Below are positions 23,303 to 31,324 of a stretch of DNA of 45,962 bases, piece after piece. The notes beneath the pieces are model-generated. The model did no database searches. It saw only the letters and a list, made by a program, of their open reading frames with translations, and was not told where the DNA came from. The translations under genes were made by a program, and so were the position numbers. Origin of the DNA: an uncultured Blautia sp. (GTDB lineage Bacteria > Bacillota > Clostridia > Lachnospirales > Lachnospiraceae); the NCBI GenBank assembly GCA_934364795.1, contig CAKRMK010000025.1:1-45962 (forward strand), given 5' to 3'. Every line of letters begins with the position of its first letter. Position 1 is the first letter of the stretch.

Positions 23303-25705
23303 TTATTTTGCAACAAAGTTTACAATCTTATTCGGTACATAAATCTCTTTTACAAGAGTTTTTCCTTCCAGGAAGGAAGCTACTCTTTCATCTTTCTTGG
23401 CAATCTCAAGAGCTTCTTCTTTCGCACAGCCGTTAGGAATTACAATAGTTCCACGAACTTTACCGTTGACCTGCACACCGATTTCTACGGAAGCCTCTAC
23501 TGTCTTGCTCTCCTCATATTCCGGCCACTGGGACAGAGAAAGTAATCCTTCTCCTCCGATGCTCTCCCAGATTTCCTCGCAAAGGTGAGGTGCAAATGGG
23601 CAAAGAAGTTTGATAAAGATTACAAGGTCATCTTTGCTGATCTTGCCAACTGCATAAATTTCATTGATAAGAGTCATCAGGCAGGCAATTGCAGTGTTAA
23701 ACTTCATAGCCTCAATATCAGCAGATACTTTCTTGATTGCCTTATGGATCTTAACTTCCATATCCTTGGAAGCCGGCTCATCTGTCATAATATCGGTAAG
23801 GCCTGCAACTCTCTCAAGGAAACGTTTGCATCCTCTTACAGAGCTGTCATTCCACGGAGCAGCAGCACCGTAATCACCCATGAACAGTACATAGGTACGA
23901 AGTGCATCTGCACCATACTCATTTACAATATCCAGAGGGTCTACTACGTTACCCTTGGATTTACTCATCTTATCACCATCTGAGCCAAGGATCATACCCT
24001 GTGCAGAACGTTTTGCGTATGGCTCCGGAGTATTGACAATTCCCATGTCATACAGGAAATGATGCCAGAATCTGGAGTAGATCATATGTCTGGTTACATG
24101 CTCCATACCGCCGTTATACCAGTCTACCGGCATCCAGTATTCCATTTTCTTGCGGTCAGCAAGAGCTTCAGTATTGTGCGGATCCACATAACGAAGGAAA
24201 TACCAGGAAGATCCTGCCCACTGTGGCATGGTATCTGTCTCTCTCTTGGCATCGCCGCCGCATTTCGGGCATTTGCAGTTTACGAAAGAATCAATTTTTG
24301 CAAGTGGTGACTGTCCGTCCTCACCTGGCTGGAAATCATCAATCTTCGGCAGACGAAGGGGAAGTTCCTCATATGGAACAGCTACATCACCGCATTTCGG
24401 GCAATGAATGATCGGGATTGGCTCGCCCCAGTATCTCTGACGGTTAAATGCCCAGTCTTTCATCTTGTACTGAACACCGGCTTTACCAATGCCCTTCTTC
24501 TCAAGTTCCTCAAGCATACGCTTGATGGAATCTTTCTTATTAGTATATCCGTTAAGGAAGTCAGAATTGATCATCTCACCGTCACCAGTGTAAGCTTCTT
24601 TCTCAATATCGCCGCCTTTGATAACCTGGATAATGTCAATACCGAACTTCTTAGCGAAATCATAGTCTCTCTGATCATGTGCAGGTACAGCCATAATCGC
24701 ACCTGTACCATATCCCATCATTACATAGTCTGCAATGTAGATCGGGATCTTCTTTCCGTTTACAGGGTTTACGCCCTCAAGGCCCTGGATGCATACACCT
24801 GTTTTATCTTTTACAAGCTGCGTTCTCTCAAACTCTGTTTTCTTCGCACATTCCTCACGGTAAGCTTTGATCTCATCCATGTTTGTAATGCGGTCAGCGT
24901 ATTTGTCAATTAACGGATGCTCCGGTGCAATAACCATAAATGTAACACCAAACAGGGTATCCGGTCTTGTGGTATAAATCTGCAGTGTCTCATCAATTCC
25001 ATCTACAGTGAAGTTTACAAAAGCACCTGTAGATTTACCGATCCAGTTTACCTGCTGCTGTTTGATATTTGCCGGATAGTCAACATCATTCAGACCCTCA
25101 AGAAGCTTGTCTGCATACTGGGTAATACGCAGATACCATACATCTTTGGACTTCTGGATAACATCGCTGTGGCAGATATCACATTTACCACCCTGGCTGT
25201 CCTCATTGGAAAGGACTACCTTACAGGACGGGCAGTAGTTAACCAGTGTCTTGTCACGGAAAACAAGTCCGTTTTCAAACATTTTCAGGAAAATCCACTG
25301 TGTCCATTTGTAGAAATCCTCCTGTGTGGTATCGATCACACGGCTCCAGTCAAAGGAGAATCCAACGCTCTTCAGCTGGTTGGTGAATTTCTCAATATTC
25401 TGGTCTGTAATTACACGTGGATGTGTATTTGTCTTAATTGCATAGTTCTCAGTAGGAAGTCCGAATGCATCAAATCCGATTGGGAACAGTACATTGTATC
25501 CCTGCATTCTTCTCTTTCTGGAAAGTACTTCAATACTGGAGTATGCTTTAATGTGGCCTACGTGCATTCCGGCACCACTTGGGTATGGAAACTCTACAAG
25601 ACCGTAAAATTTCGGTTTATCACTTCCATCGACAGCTTTAAATGCCTGCTGCTCTTCCCATTTTTTCTGCCACTTGGGCTCGATTTTCTTAAAATTGTGT
25701 TTCAT
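23303..25705 (-). CDS. leuS: Leucyl-tRNA synthetase
   Basis: This 800-residue class I synthetase attaches leucine to tRNA-Leu. The HIGH-type motif is PYPSGAGMHVGHIKAYS (about 40-56), with YNVLFPIGFDAFGLP following. The CP1 editing domain contains TTRPDTLFG near residue 235. The zinc element shows CPSC/CDIC-type cysteines near 160, and a second set (CPKC) lies near 430. The KMSKS motif is DKMSKSKGNV near 570, and the anticodon-binding and C-terminal domains complete the protein. The start has GGAGGAAC upstream. No T-box is visible in its 110-base leader, unlike the trp operon. It is a normal full-length housekeeping gene. Confidence 0.98.
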   Translation of the reverse strand: MKHNFKKIEPKWQKKWEEQQAFKAVDGSDKPKFYGLVEFPYPSGAGMHVGHIKAYSSIEVLSRKRRMQGYNVLFPIGFDAFGLPTENYAIKTNTHPRVITDQNIEKFTNQLKSVGFSFDWSRVIDTTQEDFYKWTQWIFLKMFENGLVFRDKTLVNYCPSCKVVLSNEDSQGGKCDICHSDVIQKSKDVWYLRITQYADKLLEGLNDVDYPANIKQQQVNWIGKSTGAFVNFTVDGIDETLQIYTTRPDTLFGVTFMVIAPEHPLIDKYADRITNMDEIKAYREECAKKTEFERTQLVKDKTGVCIQGLEGVNPVNGKKIPIYIADYVMMGYGTGAIMAVPAHDQRDYDFAKKFGIDIIQVIKGGDIEKEAYTGDGEMINSDFLNGYTNKKDSIKRMLEELEKKGIGKAGVQYKMKDWAFNRQRYWGEPIPIIHCPKCGDVAVPYEELPLRLPKIDDFQPGEDGQSPLAKIDSFVNCKCPKCGGDAKRETDTMPQWAGSSWYFLRYVDPHNTEALADRKKMEYWMPVDWYNGGMEHVTRHMIYSRFWHHFLYDMGIVNTPEPYAKRSAQGMILGSDGDKMSKSKGNVVDPLDIVNEYGADALRTYVLFMGDYGAAAPWNDSSVRGCKRFLERVAGLTDIMTDEPASKDMEVKIHKAIKKVSADIEAMKFNTAIACLMTLINEIYAVGKISKDDLVIFIKLLCPFAPHLCEEIWESIGGEGLLSLSQWPEYEESKTVEASVEIGVQVNGKVRGTIVIPNGCAKEEALEIAKKDERVASFLEGKTLVKEIYVPNKIVNFVAK

Positions 25706-25815
25706 TTATGGTTCCTCCACATTTATTGTGCCTGTCAAGAAAAAATCCTGCTTTTTGCAAAAATCCTTTTACCATTCTAATCCAACATAGTAGTTTTGTC
25801 AACGAGAAACCGCCT

Positions 25816-27078
25816 CTATTCCGCTTCCGTCGCTGTTTCTGCTACTGTTTCTGTTACCGTTTCCGTTACCATTTCTGTTACTGCATCTGTTCCCTCTTCT
25901 GTCACCACTTTCACAGCCGCCTGAAGCTGGTTATCTTCCTCATGGCTGATCTGGGTTTTATTTAAAAGGCTGTTGTCTAGCTTTACTTCCACATCCGGAG
26001 TAATTCCTACCTTATGGATATTATTGCCTTTTGGAGTAAAATATTTGGCTGTGGTCAGCTTCACTGCACTTCCGTCAGAAAGCTGGCGGATGCTCTGGAC
26101 AATTCCTTTTCCATAAGTTGTAGTTCCAACGATGGTTCCGATTTCATAATCTTTCACTGCTCCTGCAAAAATTTCAGATGCACTTGCACTGTTTTCATTT
26201 ACCAGCACAGCAAGAGGAATATCAATAGGCGTATCTCCATCACAGTTCATTTCCTGTTTTTCCCCATATTTGTCCTCTGTATACACAATCAGCCCTTCTG
26301 GCAAAATCTGGCGCAGCACATCACATACAGAAGAAAGTACACCACCTGGATTATCCCTAAGATCTACGATCAGCCCTTCCATGCCTTTTTCCTGAAGATC
26401 TTTATAGGCATTTTCAAACTGCTGTGGTGTCACCATTGTAAATTCCGTGATCCGTAAGTACCCAACGGAATCCTCCAGCATTTCATAAGAAACAGTAGGC
26501 AGTTCCACATCACTTACCGTAACGGTAATCTCCTCCGGCTCATCCTGCTCCTGATGATAGACTGTCAGCACAGAAACTCCATCTTCTTTCTCCCGTATCA
26601 TTGTGGAAACTTCAGATGGAGTCATTTCTGTAACATCTGTCCCGTTTACTGCTGTGATCACATCATTTATCTTCACCCCTGCAAGGTCTGCCGGACCGCC
26701 TTCGTAGCAGTCTACTACAAGAATCCCTCCCTCTGTGTTTTGAGTAATGCTCACTCCGATACCGGCATAAGATCCTTCTGTATCCTTCATTTCTTCTTCG
26801 TACTCTTCTTCTGTATAATATCTGGAATAAGGATCCCCAAGTCCATAAAGAAGTCCTGTGTACATCCCTTCTTTCAGGGAATCCTCATCAATATCATCCA
26901 GATAATTTGCATCAATAAGATTTTCCAGATATTTGATTTTCTGGGTTACTGCCACATCAGACAGCACATTGCTTCCTGCCCGGCCTGCTTTTTGTATTCC
27001 CACATAACCGCCCCCAAGTACCAGTGATGCACACAAAACACCTGTGACCGCACCTTTCCAAAACTGTTTATCTGCCAT
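25816..27078 (-). CDS. S41 family C-terminal processing protease
   Basis: A 420-residue protein from the ATG at 27078 (AAGGAG site). One membrane anchor lies at residues 8-26. A PDZ domain spans about 105-180, with DCYEGGPADLAGVKINDVI. The S41 domain follows, with GLIVDLRDNPGG near 236, Ser301 in SASASEIFAGA and Lys324 in YGKGIVQS, the Ser-Lys dyad. It would cleave or trim cell-envelope proteins outside the membrane. The C-terminus after about 395 is a low-complexity Thr-Glu-Val tail (TEMVTETVTETVAETATEAE), unusual for a CtpA enzyme. It probably belongs with the upstream ftsEX unit in envelope maintenance, although a terminator lies between. Confidence 0.93.
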   Translation of the reverse strand: MADKQFWKGAVTGVLCASLVLGGGYVGIQKAGRAGSNVLSDVAVTQKIKYLENLIDANYLDDIDEDSLKEGMYTGLLYGLGDPYSRYYTEEEYEEEMKDTEGSYAGIGVSITQNTEGGILVVDCYEGGPADLAGVKINDVITAVNGTDVTEMTPSEVSTMIREKEDGVSVLTVYHQEQDEPEEITVTVSDVELPTVSYEMLEDSVGYLRITEFTMVTPQQFENAYKDLQEKGMEGLIVDLRDNPGGVLSSVCDVLRQILPEGLIVYTEDKYGEKQEMNCDGDTPIDIPLAVLVNENSASASEIFAGAVKDYEIGTIVGTTTYGKGIVQSIRQLSDGSAVKLTTAKYFTPKGNNIHKVGITPDVEVKLDNSLLNKTQISHEEDNQLQAAVKVVTEEGTDAVTEMVTETVTETVAETATEAE

Positions 27079-27101
27079 TTCACTCTCCTTGTTATAGAAA
27101 A

Positions 27102-27127
27102 GGACTACCGGAAGTTTCCGGCAGTCC
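27102..27127 (-). terminator. Intrinsic terminator or attenuator between ftsX and the S41 protease
   Basis: GGACT-A-CCGGAA and TTCCGG-C-AGTCC form an eleven-base stem with a two-base loop, followed on the minus strand by TTTTCT. The protease ribosome site lies only about ten bases further, so it may end ftsEX transcripts or restrict read-through into the protease. Confidence 0.7.
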
Positions 27128-27173
27128 CTAAAATCGGATTCCAAATAACCTTTTTTATTGTAAAACAAATTTT

Positions 27174-28082
27174 TCACACCTTCAAGTGTTTTCTTGTGGT
27201 GATAAAACTTCCTACAAGACCGATTCCAAGTCCCAGTGCCAGTGCTACCGGAACCAGTGTCTGATAAATCTGTCCAACCGGAATGAAATCTACTACTCCC
27301 ATCAGCACACTGAATTTGGTGTACACATAGGAAACCACGCTGTTGTAACAAAAATACAGAACGATCAGCGGAATAGCAGCTCCGATCAGTCCCAGCACCA
27401 TACCTTCCAGAAGGAACGGCGCGCGGACAAATCCGTCTGTAGCTCCAATATATTTCATAATTCCGATCTCATCCTTACGGACAGAAATTCCAACGGAAAT
27501 CGTATTGCTGATCAGGAAAATAGCAATGAGAAGCAAAATAACGATCACTGCCATTGATACATAAGAAACAATCCTGTTGATGGAGCCAAGAGTCTTGGCT
27601 GCCTGCTCGGACTGGTTGACCTCACGGACATTATCCAGTGTTTTAATATAAGCAACCAGCTCGGACTGTTTCTCAATGTTGTTCATGTATACCCGGTAGT
27701 TAGAGGAATTTACAAGAGGATTGTCGTCTTTAAATCCATCTGCTGCCTCTGCATCATCTCCGAAGTATTCTTTCTTCATTTTCTCCCAGGCTTCATCTGC
27801 TGATTCAAATTCTACCTTGGAAACTTCCGGACGTTGCTTGATCAGCTCGCCTACTGCATCCATATCTTCCTGGGATGTTCCTTCATTAAAAAGCACCGTG
27901 ATAGGAACTTCTTCCTCTACCTTGTGTGCCAGAGTATTTACATTATTTACAATGGAATAAAAAATTCCAAAGAGAAAAATACACGCTGCCATAGTGATGA
28001 TCGAAGCAATGGAAAACATGAAATTCCTCTTGATGTTCTTGATACCCTGTTTCAGAGTATACCAGATCGTACTAGGCCTCAT
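27174..28082 (-). CDS. ftsX: Cell division ABC transporter subunit FtsX
   Basis: A 302-residue membrane protein from MRPSTIWYTLKQGIKNIKRN at 28082. The order is a first membrane helix (residues about 22-44), a large outer domain of about 120 residues, and then three C-terminal helices. ISVGISVRKDEIGIMKYIGA, the typical cytoplasmic signature, lies near residue 205. It pairs with FtsE to control peptidoglycan hydrolases at the septum or side wall. The start overlaps the ftsE end by 11 bases, so both are co-translated. An upstream in-frame extension to 28121 lies inside ftsE and is not used here. Confidence 0.95.
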   Translation of the reverse strand: MRPSTIWYTLKQGIKNIKRNFMFSIASIITMAACIFLFGIFYSIVNNVNTLAHKVEEEVPITVLFNEGTSQEDMDAVGELIKQRPEVSKVEFESADEAWEKMKKEYFGDDAEAADGFKDDNPLVNSSNYRVYMNNIEKQSELVAYIKTLDNVREVNQSEQAAKTLGSINRIVSYVSMAVIVILLLIAIFLISNTISVGISVRKDEIGIMKYIGATDGFVRAPFLLEGMVLGLIGAAIPLIVLYFCYNSVVSYVYTKFSVLMGVVDFIPVGQIYQTLVPVALALGLGIGLVGSFITTRKHLKV

Positions 28083-28755
28083 AATATTCTCCCTCTTTCT
28101 CGTCACTGACAATGACTCCATTATGCATGGTCAGTACACGCTTCTTCATAGCATTCACAATTTCTTTGTTATGGGTAACAACAAGAACTGTGGTTCCACG
28201 CTCATTGATTTCCTCCAGAAGCTTCATAATTTCCTCTGAGGTCTTGGGATCCAGGTTGCCGGTAGGCTCGTCTGCAAGGAGGATGTCCGGACGGTTTACA
28301 ATCGCTCTTGCAAGTGCTACTCTCTGCTGCTCTCCACCGGAAAGCTCATCAGGATATGCCTTATATTTCCCAGCAAGGCCAACTTCCTGAAGGACTTCCG
28401 GAACACGCTTGCGGATTACTCTGGTAGGACGGTTCACAACGCGCTGTGCAAACGCCACATTTTCGTAAACATCCCTGTCTTTCAAAAGACGGAAATCTTG
28501 GAACACAACGCCCAGCTTACGACGATACTTGGCTACACGGCGGTGCTTCATGCCCTCAAGCTTCTCACCGCTTACAATAATAGTTCCTGATGTGGAATCC
28601 AGTTCTTTCAAAAGAAGCTTGATCAAAGTGGATTTACCGGAACCACTGCTTCCTACTATAAATACGAATTCACCTTTATCTACATGGAGATTGGCGTGAT
28701 TCACTGCAGGCAGTCCCTGACCATAGGACTTGCTTACATCTATCAGATCGATCAT
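28072..28755 (-). CDS. ftsE: Cell division ATP-binding protein FtsE
   Basis: This 227-residue ABC ATPase has Walker A in VGSSGSGKSTLIK (about 35-47), the Q-loop VVFQDFRLL, signature LSGGEQQRVALARA near 138, Walker B ILLADEPTGNLD near 160, and the H-loop TTVLVVTHNKE. The leading MIDLIDVSKSYGQGL and total length fit FtsE rather than a general transporter, and ftsX follows directly. GGAGG precedes the ATG. Its promoter is at 28812-28840. It powers FtsX in the regulation of wall hydrolases. Confidence 0.96.
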   Translation of the reverse strand: MIDLIDVSKSYGQGLPAVNHANLHVDKGEFVFIVGSSGSGKSTLIKLLLKELDSTSGTIIVSGEKLEGMKHRRVAKYRRKLGVVFQDFRLLKDRDVYENVAFAQRVVNRPTRVIRKRVPEVLQEVGLAGKYKAYPDELSGGEQQRVALARAIVNRPDILLADEPTGNLDPKTSEEIMKLLEEINERGTTVLVVTHNKEIVNAMKKRVLTMHNGVIVSDEKEGEYYEA

Positions 28756-28811
28756 GATATCCTCCTTAACTGATATTTACGAGTTGTTTCGCTTAACTTT
28801 TATGTAACATT

Positions 28812-28840
28812 ATTGTAATATATGTCATATAAAATTGCAA
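28812..28840 (-). promoter_or_regulatory. Promoter of ftsEX
   Basis: TTGCAA (28840-28835), a 17-base spacer and TACAAT (28817-28812) on the minus strand, about 55 bases before the ftsE ATG. Apart from this and the terminator at 28987, the 318-base gap 28756-29073 shows nothing convincing. Confidence 0.55.
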
Positions 28841-28986
28841 CTGCTTTCTGCAAGATGTTTGTTTCTTTATCATCATCCGTTGCAGTATCCTTTATTATAA
28901 CAAAGAAACGAAAGAACGCAAGAGATTTCACAAATGAAACACAAAGTACGCCCGGTAAGATAGGAATTGCATTGCATAAAAAACAT

Positions 28987-29009
28987 GCCTGCCGCAAAAA
29001 ACGGCAGGC
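28987..29009 (-). terminator. Intrinsic terminator after the PucR/CdaR-type regulator
   Basis: GCCTGCCG and CGGCAGGC form an eight-base GC stem with a seven-base loop. On the minus strand, ATGTTTTTTATG follows. It lies 64 bases after the regulator stop. Confidence 0.85.
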
Positions 29010-29073
29010 ACAAATTTCCGACAGGCAATCTTAAAACATTCTTAAAATTCTCAAATTCAGTCAATATTCCCAA

Positions 29074-30162
29074 CTAATATTCCAGAGTCTCCATATACTT
29101 CATATATCTTACAACCATCAGCGCAATCTTAAATGTGATGGCATCTTCAAATACACGAAGATCAAGTCCGGTACTCTTCTGCAGCTTATCCAGACGATAT
29201 ACCAGAGTATTACGATGAATATAAAGCTGTCTGGATGTCTCGGATACATTCAGACTGTTCTCAAAGAACTTGTCAATGGTAACCAGAGTCTCCTCATCGA
29301 AATCATCCGGAGACTTGCCACCAAAGATTTCTTTAATAAACATCTTGCACAGAGGAATAGGAAGCTGATAGATCAGACGGCCAATTCCAAGAGAGCTGTA
29401 TGCAATGACGTCCTTCTCCGGTGAGAAGATCTTGCCAACATCAAGTGCCATTCTGGCTTCCTTATAGGAACGGGAAACCTCCTTCAGCTCACTTACGATA
29501 GTTCCATATGCAATATGAGTATCTCTCTCCTTGTCAAGGCCAAGAGTATCAAGAATAGTCTGGGCAAGTTTATCCATCTCTTCGTAGCCCTCATTCTCCT
29601 CAAGTTCCTTCACAATAATAATGCTCTTCTCATCAACAGCTGTGATAAAGTCCTTGCTCTTGCCGCTGAAAAGACTCTTCACACTCTCCATAGAGCTGTG
29701 CTCTCTCTCCTGCTCAAGCTCCAGGATCATAACTACACGGCGTACGTCAGCTTCTATATGAAGCTTCTTCGCACGGTTATAAATATCTACCAGAAGCAGG
29801 TTATCAAGAAGCAGGTTCTTAATGAAGCTGTCCTTGTCAAAACGCTCCTTATATGCCACGATCAGGCTCTGGATCTGGAAAGCGGCAAGCTTTCCTACCA
29901 TATAAGTATCCTCATCTTCTCCATGTGCAACCAGAATATATTCTAACTGATAATCATCACAGACCTTGAAATACTGGTAACCTTTCACAAGCTGGCTGGC
30001 AGCCTGGGATTCCACAAATGCCTGAACATCCTGCGGCTGAATCTCAAATTCACTGTAGGTGGACGCCAGCGTCTTGCCATCTGTGTCAATTATGCAAAAC
30101 TCCGTCCTGGATATCTCCTTGAGCCCCTCAAGTGTATTTTGCAGTACCTGATTCGATATCAT
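29074..30162 (-). CDS. PucR/CdaR-type helix-turn-helix regulator
   Basis: A 362-residue protein from the ATG at 30162 (GGAAGGG site). The N-terminal half is a sensor-like region (FCIIDTDGKTLASTY), followed by a GGDEF-like/PucR middle section. The C-terminus has the HTH_30 domain, FENSLNVSETSRQLYIHRNT followed by LVYRLDKLQKSTGLDLR (about residues 305-345), which is the DNA-binding signature of the family. Such regulators respond to small carboxylates or sugar acids, but no target operon is adjacent: it is a single-gene unit with its own terminator. The effector cannot be named. Confidence 0.85.
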   Translation of the reverse strand: MISNQVLQNTLEGLKEISRTEFCIIDTDGKTLASTYSEFEIQPQDVQAFVESQAASQLVKGYQYFKVCDDYQLEYILVAHGEDEDTYMVGKLAAFQIQSLIVAYKERFDKDSFIKNLLLDNLLLVDIYNRAKKLHIEADVRRVVMILELEQEREHSSMESVKSLFSGKSKDFITAVDEKSIIIVKELEENEGYEEMDKLAQTILDTLGLDKERDTHIAYGTIVSELKEVSRSYKEARMALDVGKIFSPEKDVIAYSSLGIGRLIYQLPIPLCKMFIKEIFGGKSPDDFDEETLVTIDKFFENSLNVSETSRQLYIHRNTLVYRLDKLQKSTGLDLRVFEDAITFKIALMVVRYMKYMETLEY

Positions 30163-30262
30163 TACCCTTCCATCCCTTCTTGTAAAATATATGTGCGTAT
30201 GTACCAAAATCATACGAAATAACAATTGATGGATTTATTTTAATACAAAATTACCAAAAAAG

Positions 30263-30331
30263 GAAGAGGAAAGCAGAAAAAATTTACAAATTTTTTGTTA
30301 ATTTTTTTATGTTTTTCTATATTTCCTCTTC
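30263..30331 (-). terminator. Long hairpin terminator after the YitT gene
   Basis: GAAGAGGAAA (30263-30272) pairs with TTTCCTCTTC (30322-30331). An inner AAAATTT/AAATTTT pairing lies in the loop, and on the minus strand the stem is followed by CTTTTTTGG. Confidence 0.55.
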
Positions 30332-30360
30332 TGTAACCTGTTTAAATAAGATTTCCGGCC

Positions 30361-31230
30361 TTATTTTCTTTCAATAAAGCCTTCTCCCAGCACTTCTCGT
30401 ACATCAGATACAATTACGAAAGCATCTGGGTCAATTTCATCCACAAGTTCCTTTAAAGACACAATTTCCTTACGTCCTACCACGCAGTAAAGCAGAAGCT
30501 TGTCCTGTCTGGAGTACATTCCTTTTCCATTGATTCCGGTAACGCCTCTGTCCAGTTTTTCCATAATTTCTTTTGAAATTTCTTCTGGCTTGCTGGTAAT
30601 GATATACGCCTGCTTGGAAAATTTCAGACCTTCTATCATACTGTCAGATACCTTTGTTACCAGAAAAACTGCAATAATGGCATACAAAGCTTTCTGCACA
30701 CCAAATACATACATACCAATCAGAACAATAGCCCCGTCAATAAACTGCATGATCTGTGCAATGGAATAGTGCCGAAGCTTCAGCTGGAGAAGGGCAGCCA
30801 TCATATCCGTTCCACCTGTGGTACCTCTTCCAAGAAAAACCAGTCCGATTCCAATGCCCTGGATCACACCACCATAAACAGCAGCCAGCAAAAGGTCGCT
30901 TCCTGCAATGTCAAAAGCCGGTAATACCGCCAGCCAGAAAGACAGACAGACCTCCCCCACCAGCGCTTTTTTTACAAAATTAAATCCACCGATTTTCATT
31001 CCGATAAGGAACAGCGGAATATTCAGTCCCATATTGGTAATCCACAAAGGCATACCTCCCGGGATTATTCCTTCTGTCCATTGTTTTACCAAAATCGCAA
31101 TTCCAGAAAAACCTCCGGTAACCATTCCGGACATATCGAAAACACTGTTAATTGCAACGGACATAAGCGCCGTACCCACAATGATCATCAGATAGTCCAG
31201 ATACCACATTTTTTTTCTACTCTGAAGCAT
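30361..31230 (-). CDS. YitT family membrane protein (DUF161/DUF2179)
   Basis: A 289-residue protein with about five membrane helices (LMIIVGTALMSVAINSVF, SGIAILVK, GGVIQGIGIGLVFLGRGTTG). It is followed by a soluble DUF2179 domain starting near residue 205 (QAYIITSKPEEISKEIMEKL, then GVTGINGKGMYSRQ). The order and length are standard for the YitT family of Firmicutes, whose transport or sensing function is unknown. AAAGGAGGG precedes the ATG. It is an independent unit between the VWA protein and the regulator. Confidence 0.93.
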   Translation of the reverse strand: MLQSRKKMWYLDYLMIIVGTALMSVAINSVFDMSGMVTGGFSGIAILVKQWTEGIIPGGMPLWITNMGLNIPLFLIGMKIGGFNFVKKALVGEVCLSFWLAVLPAFDIAGSDLLLAAVYGGVIQGIGIGLVFLGRGTTGGTDMMAALLQLKLRHYSIAQIMQFIDGAIVLIGMYVFGVQKALYAIIAVFLVTKVSDSMIEGLKFSKQAYIITSKPEEISKEIMEKLDRGVTGINGKGMYSRQDKLLLYCVVGRKEIVSLKELVDEIDPDAFVIVSDVREVLGEGFIERK

Positions 31231-31324
31231 ATTTTCCCTCCTTTTATGTTTCGTATTCTGCTTTTTCTTTTACATCATACTTATCTGAAGCCGCAAAAGC
31301 GCCTTTGCCGCAAAGCAAATCCCT

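Noticed and set aside
24917..25780. 287-codon plus-strand frame opposite leuS
   Set aside because: Shadow frame of the leucyl-tRNA synthetase gene, with no family resemblance.
27079..27351. N-terminal extension of the S41 protease by 91 residues
   Set aside because: The extension crosses the terminator and overlaps ftsX; the ATG at 27078 has AAGGAG and starts right before the membrane anchor.
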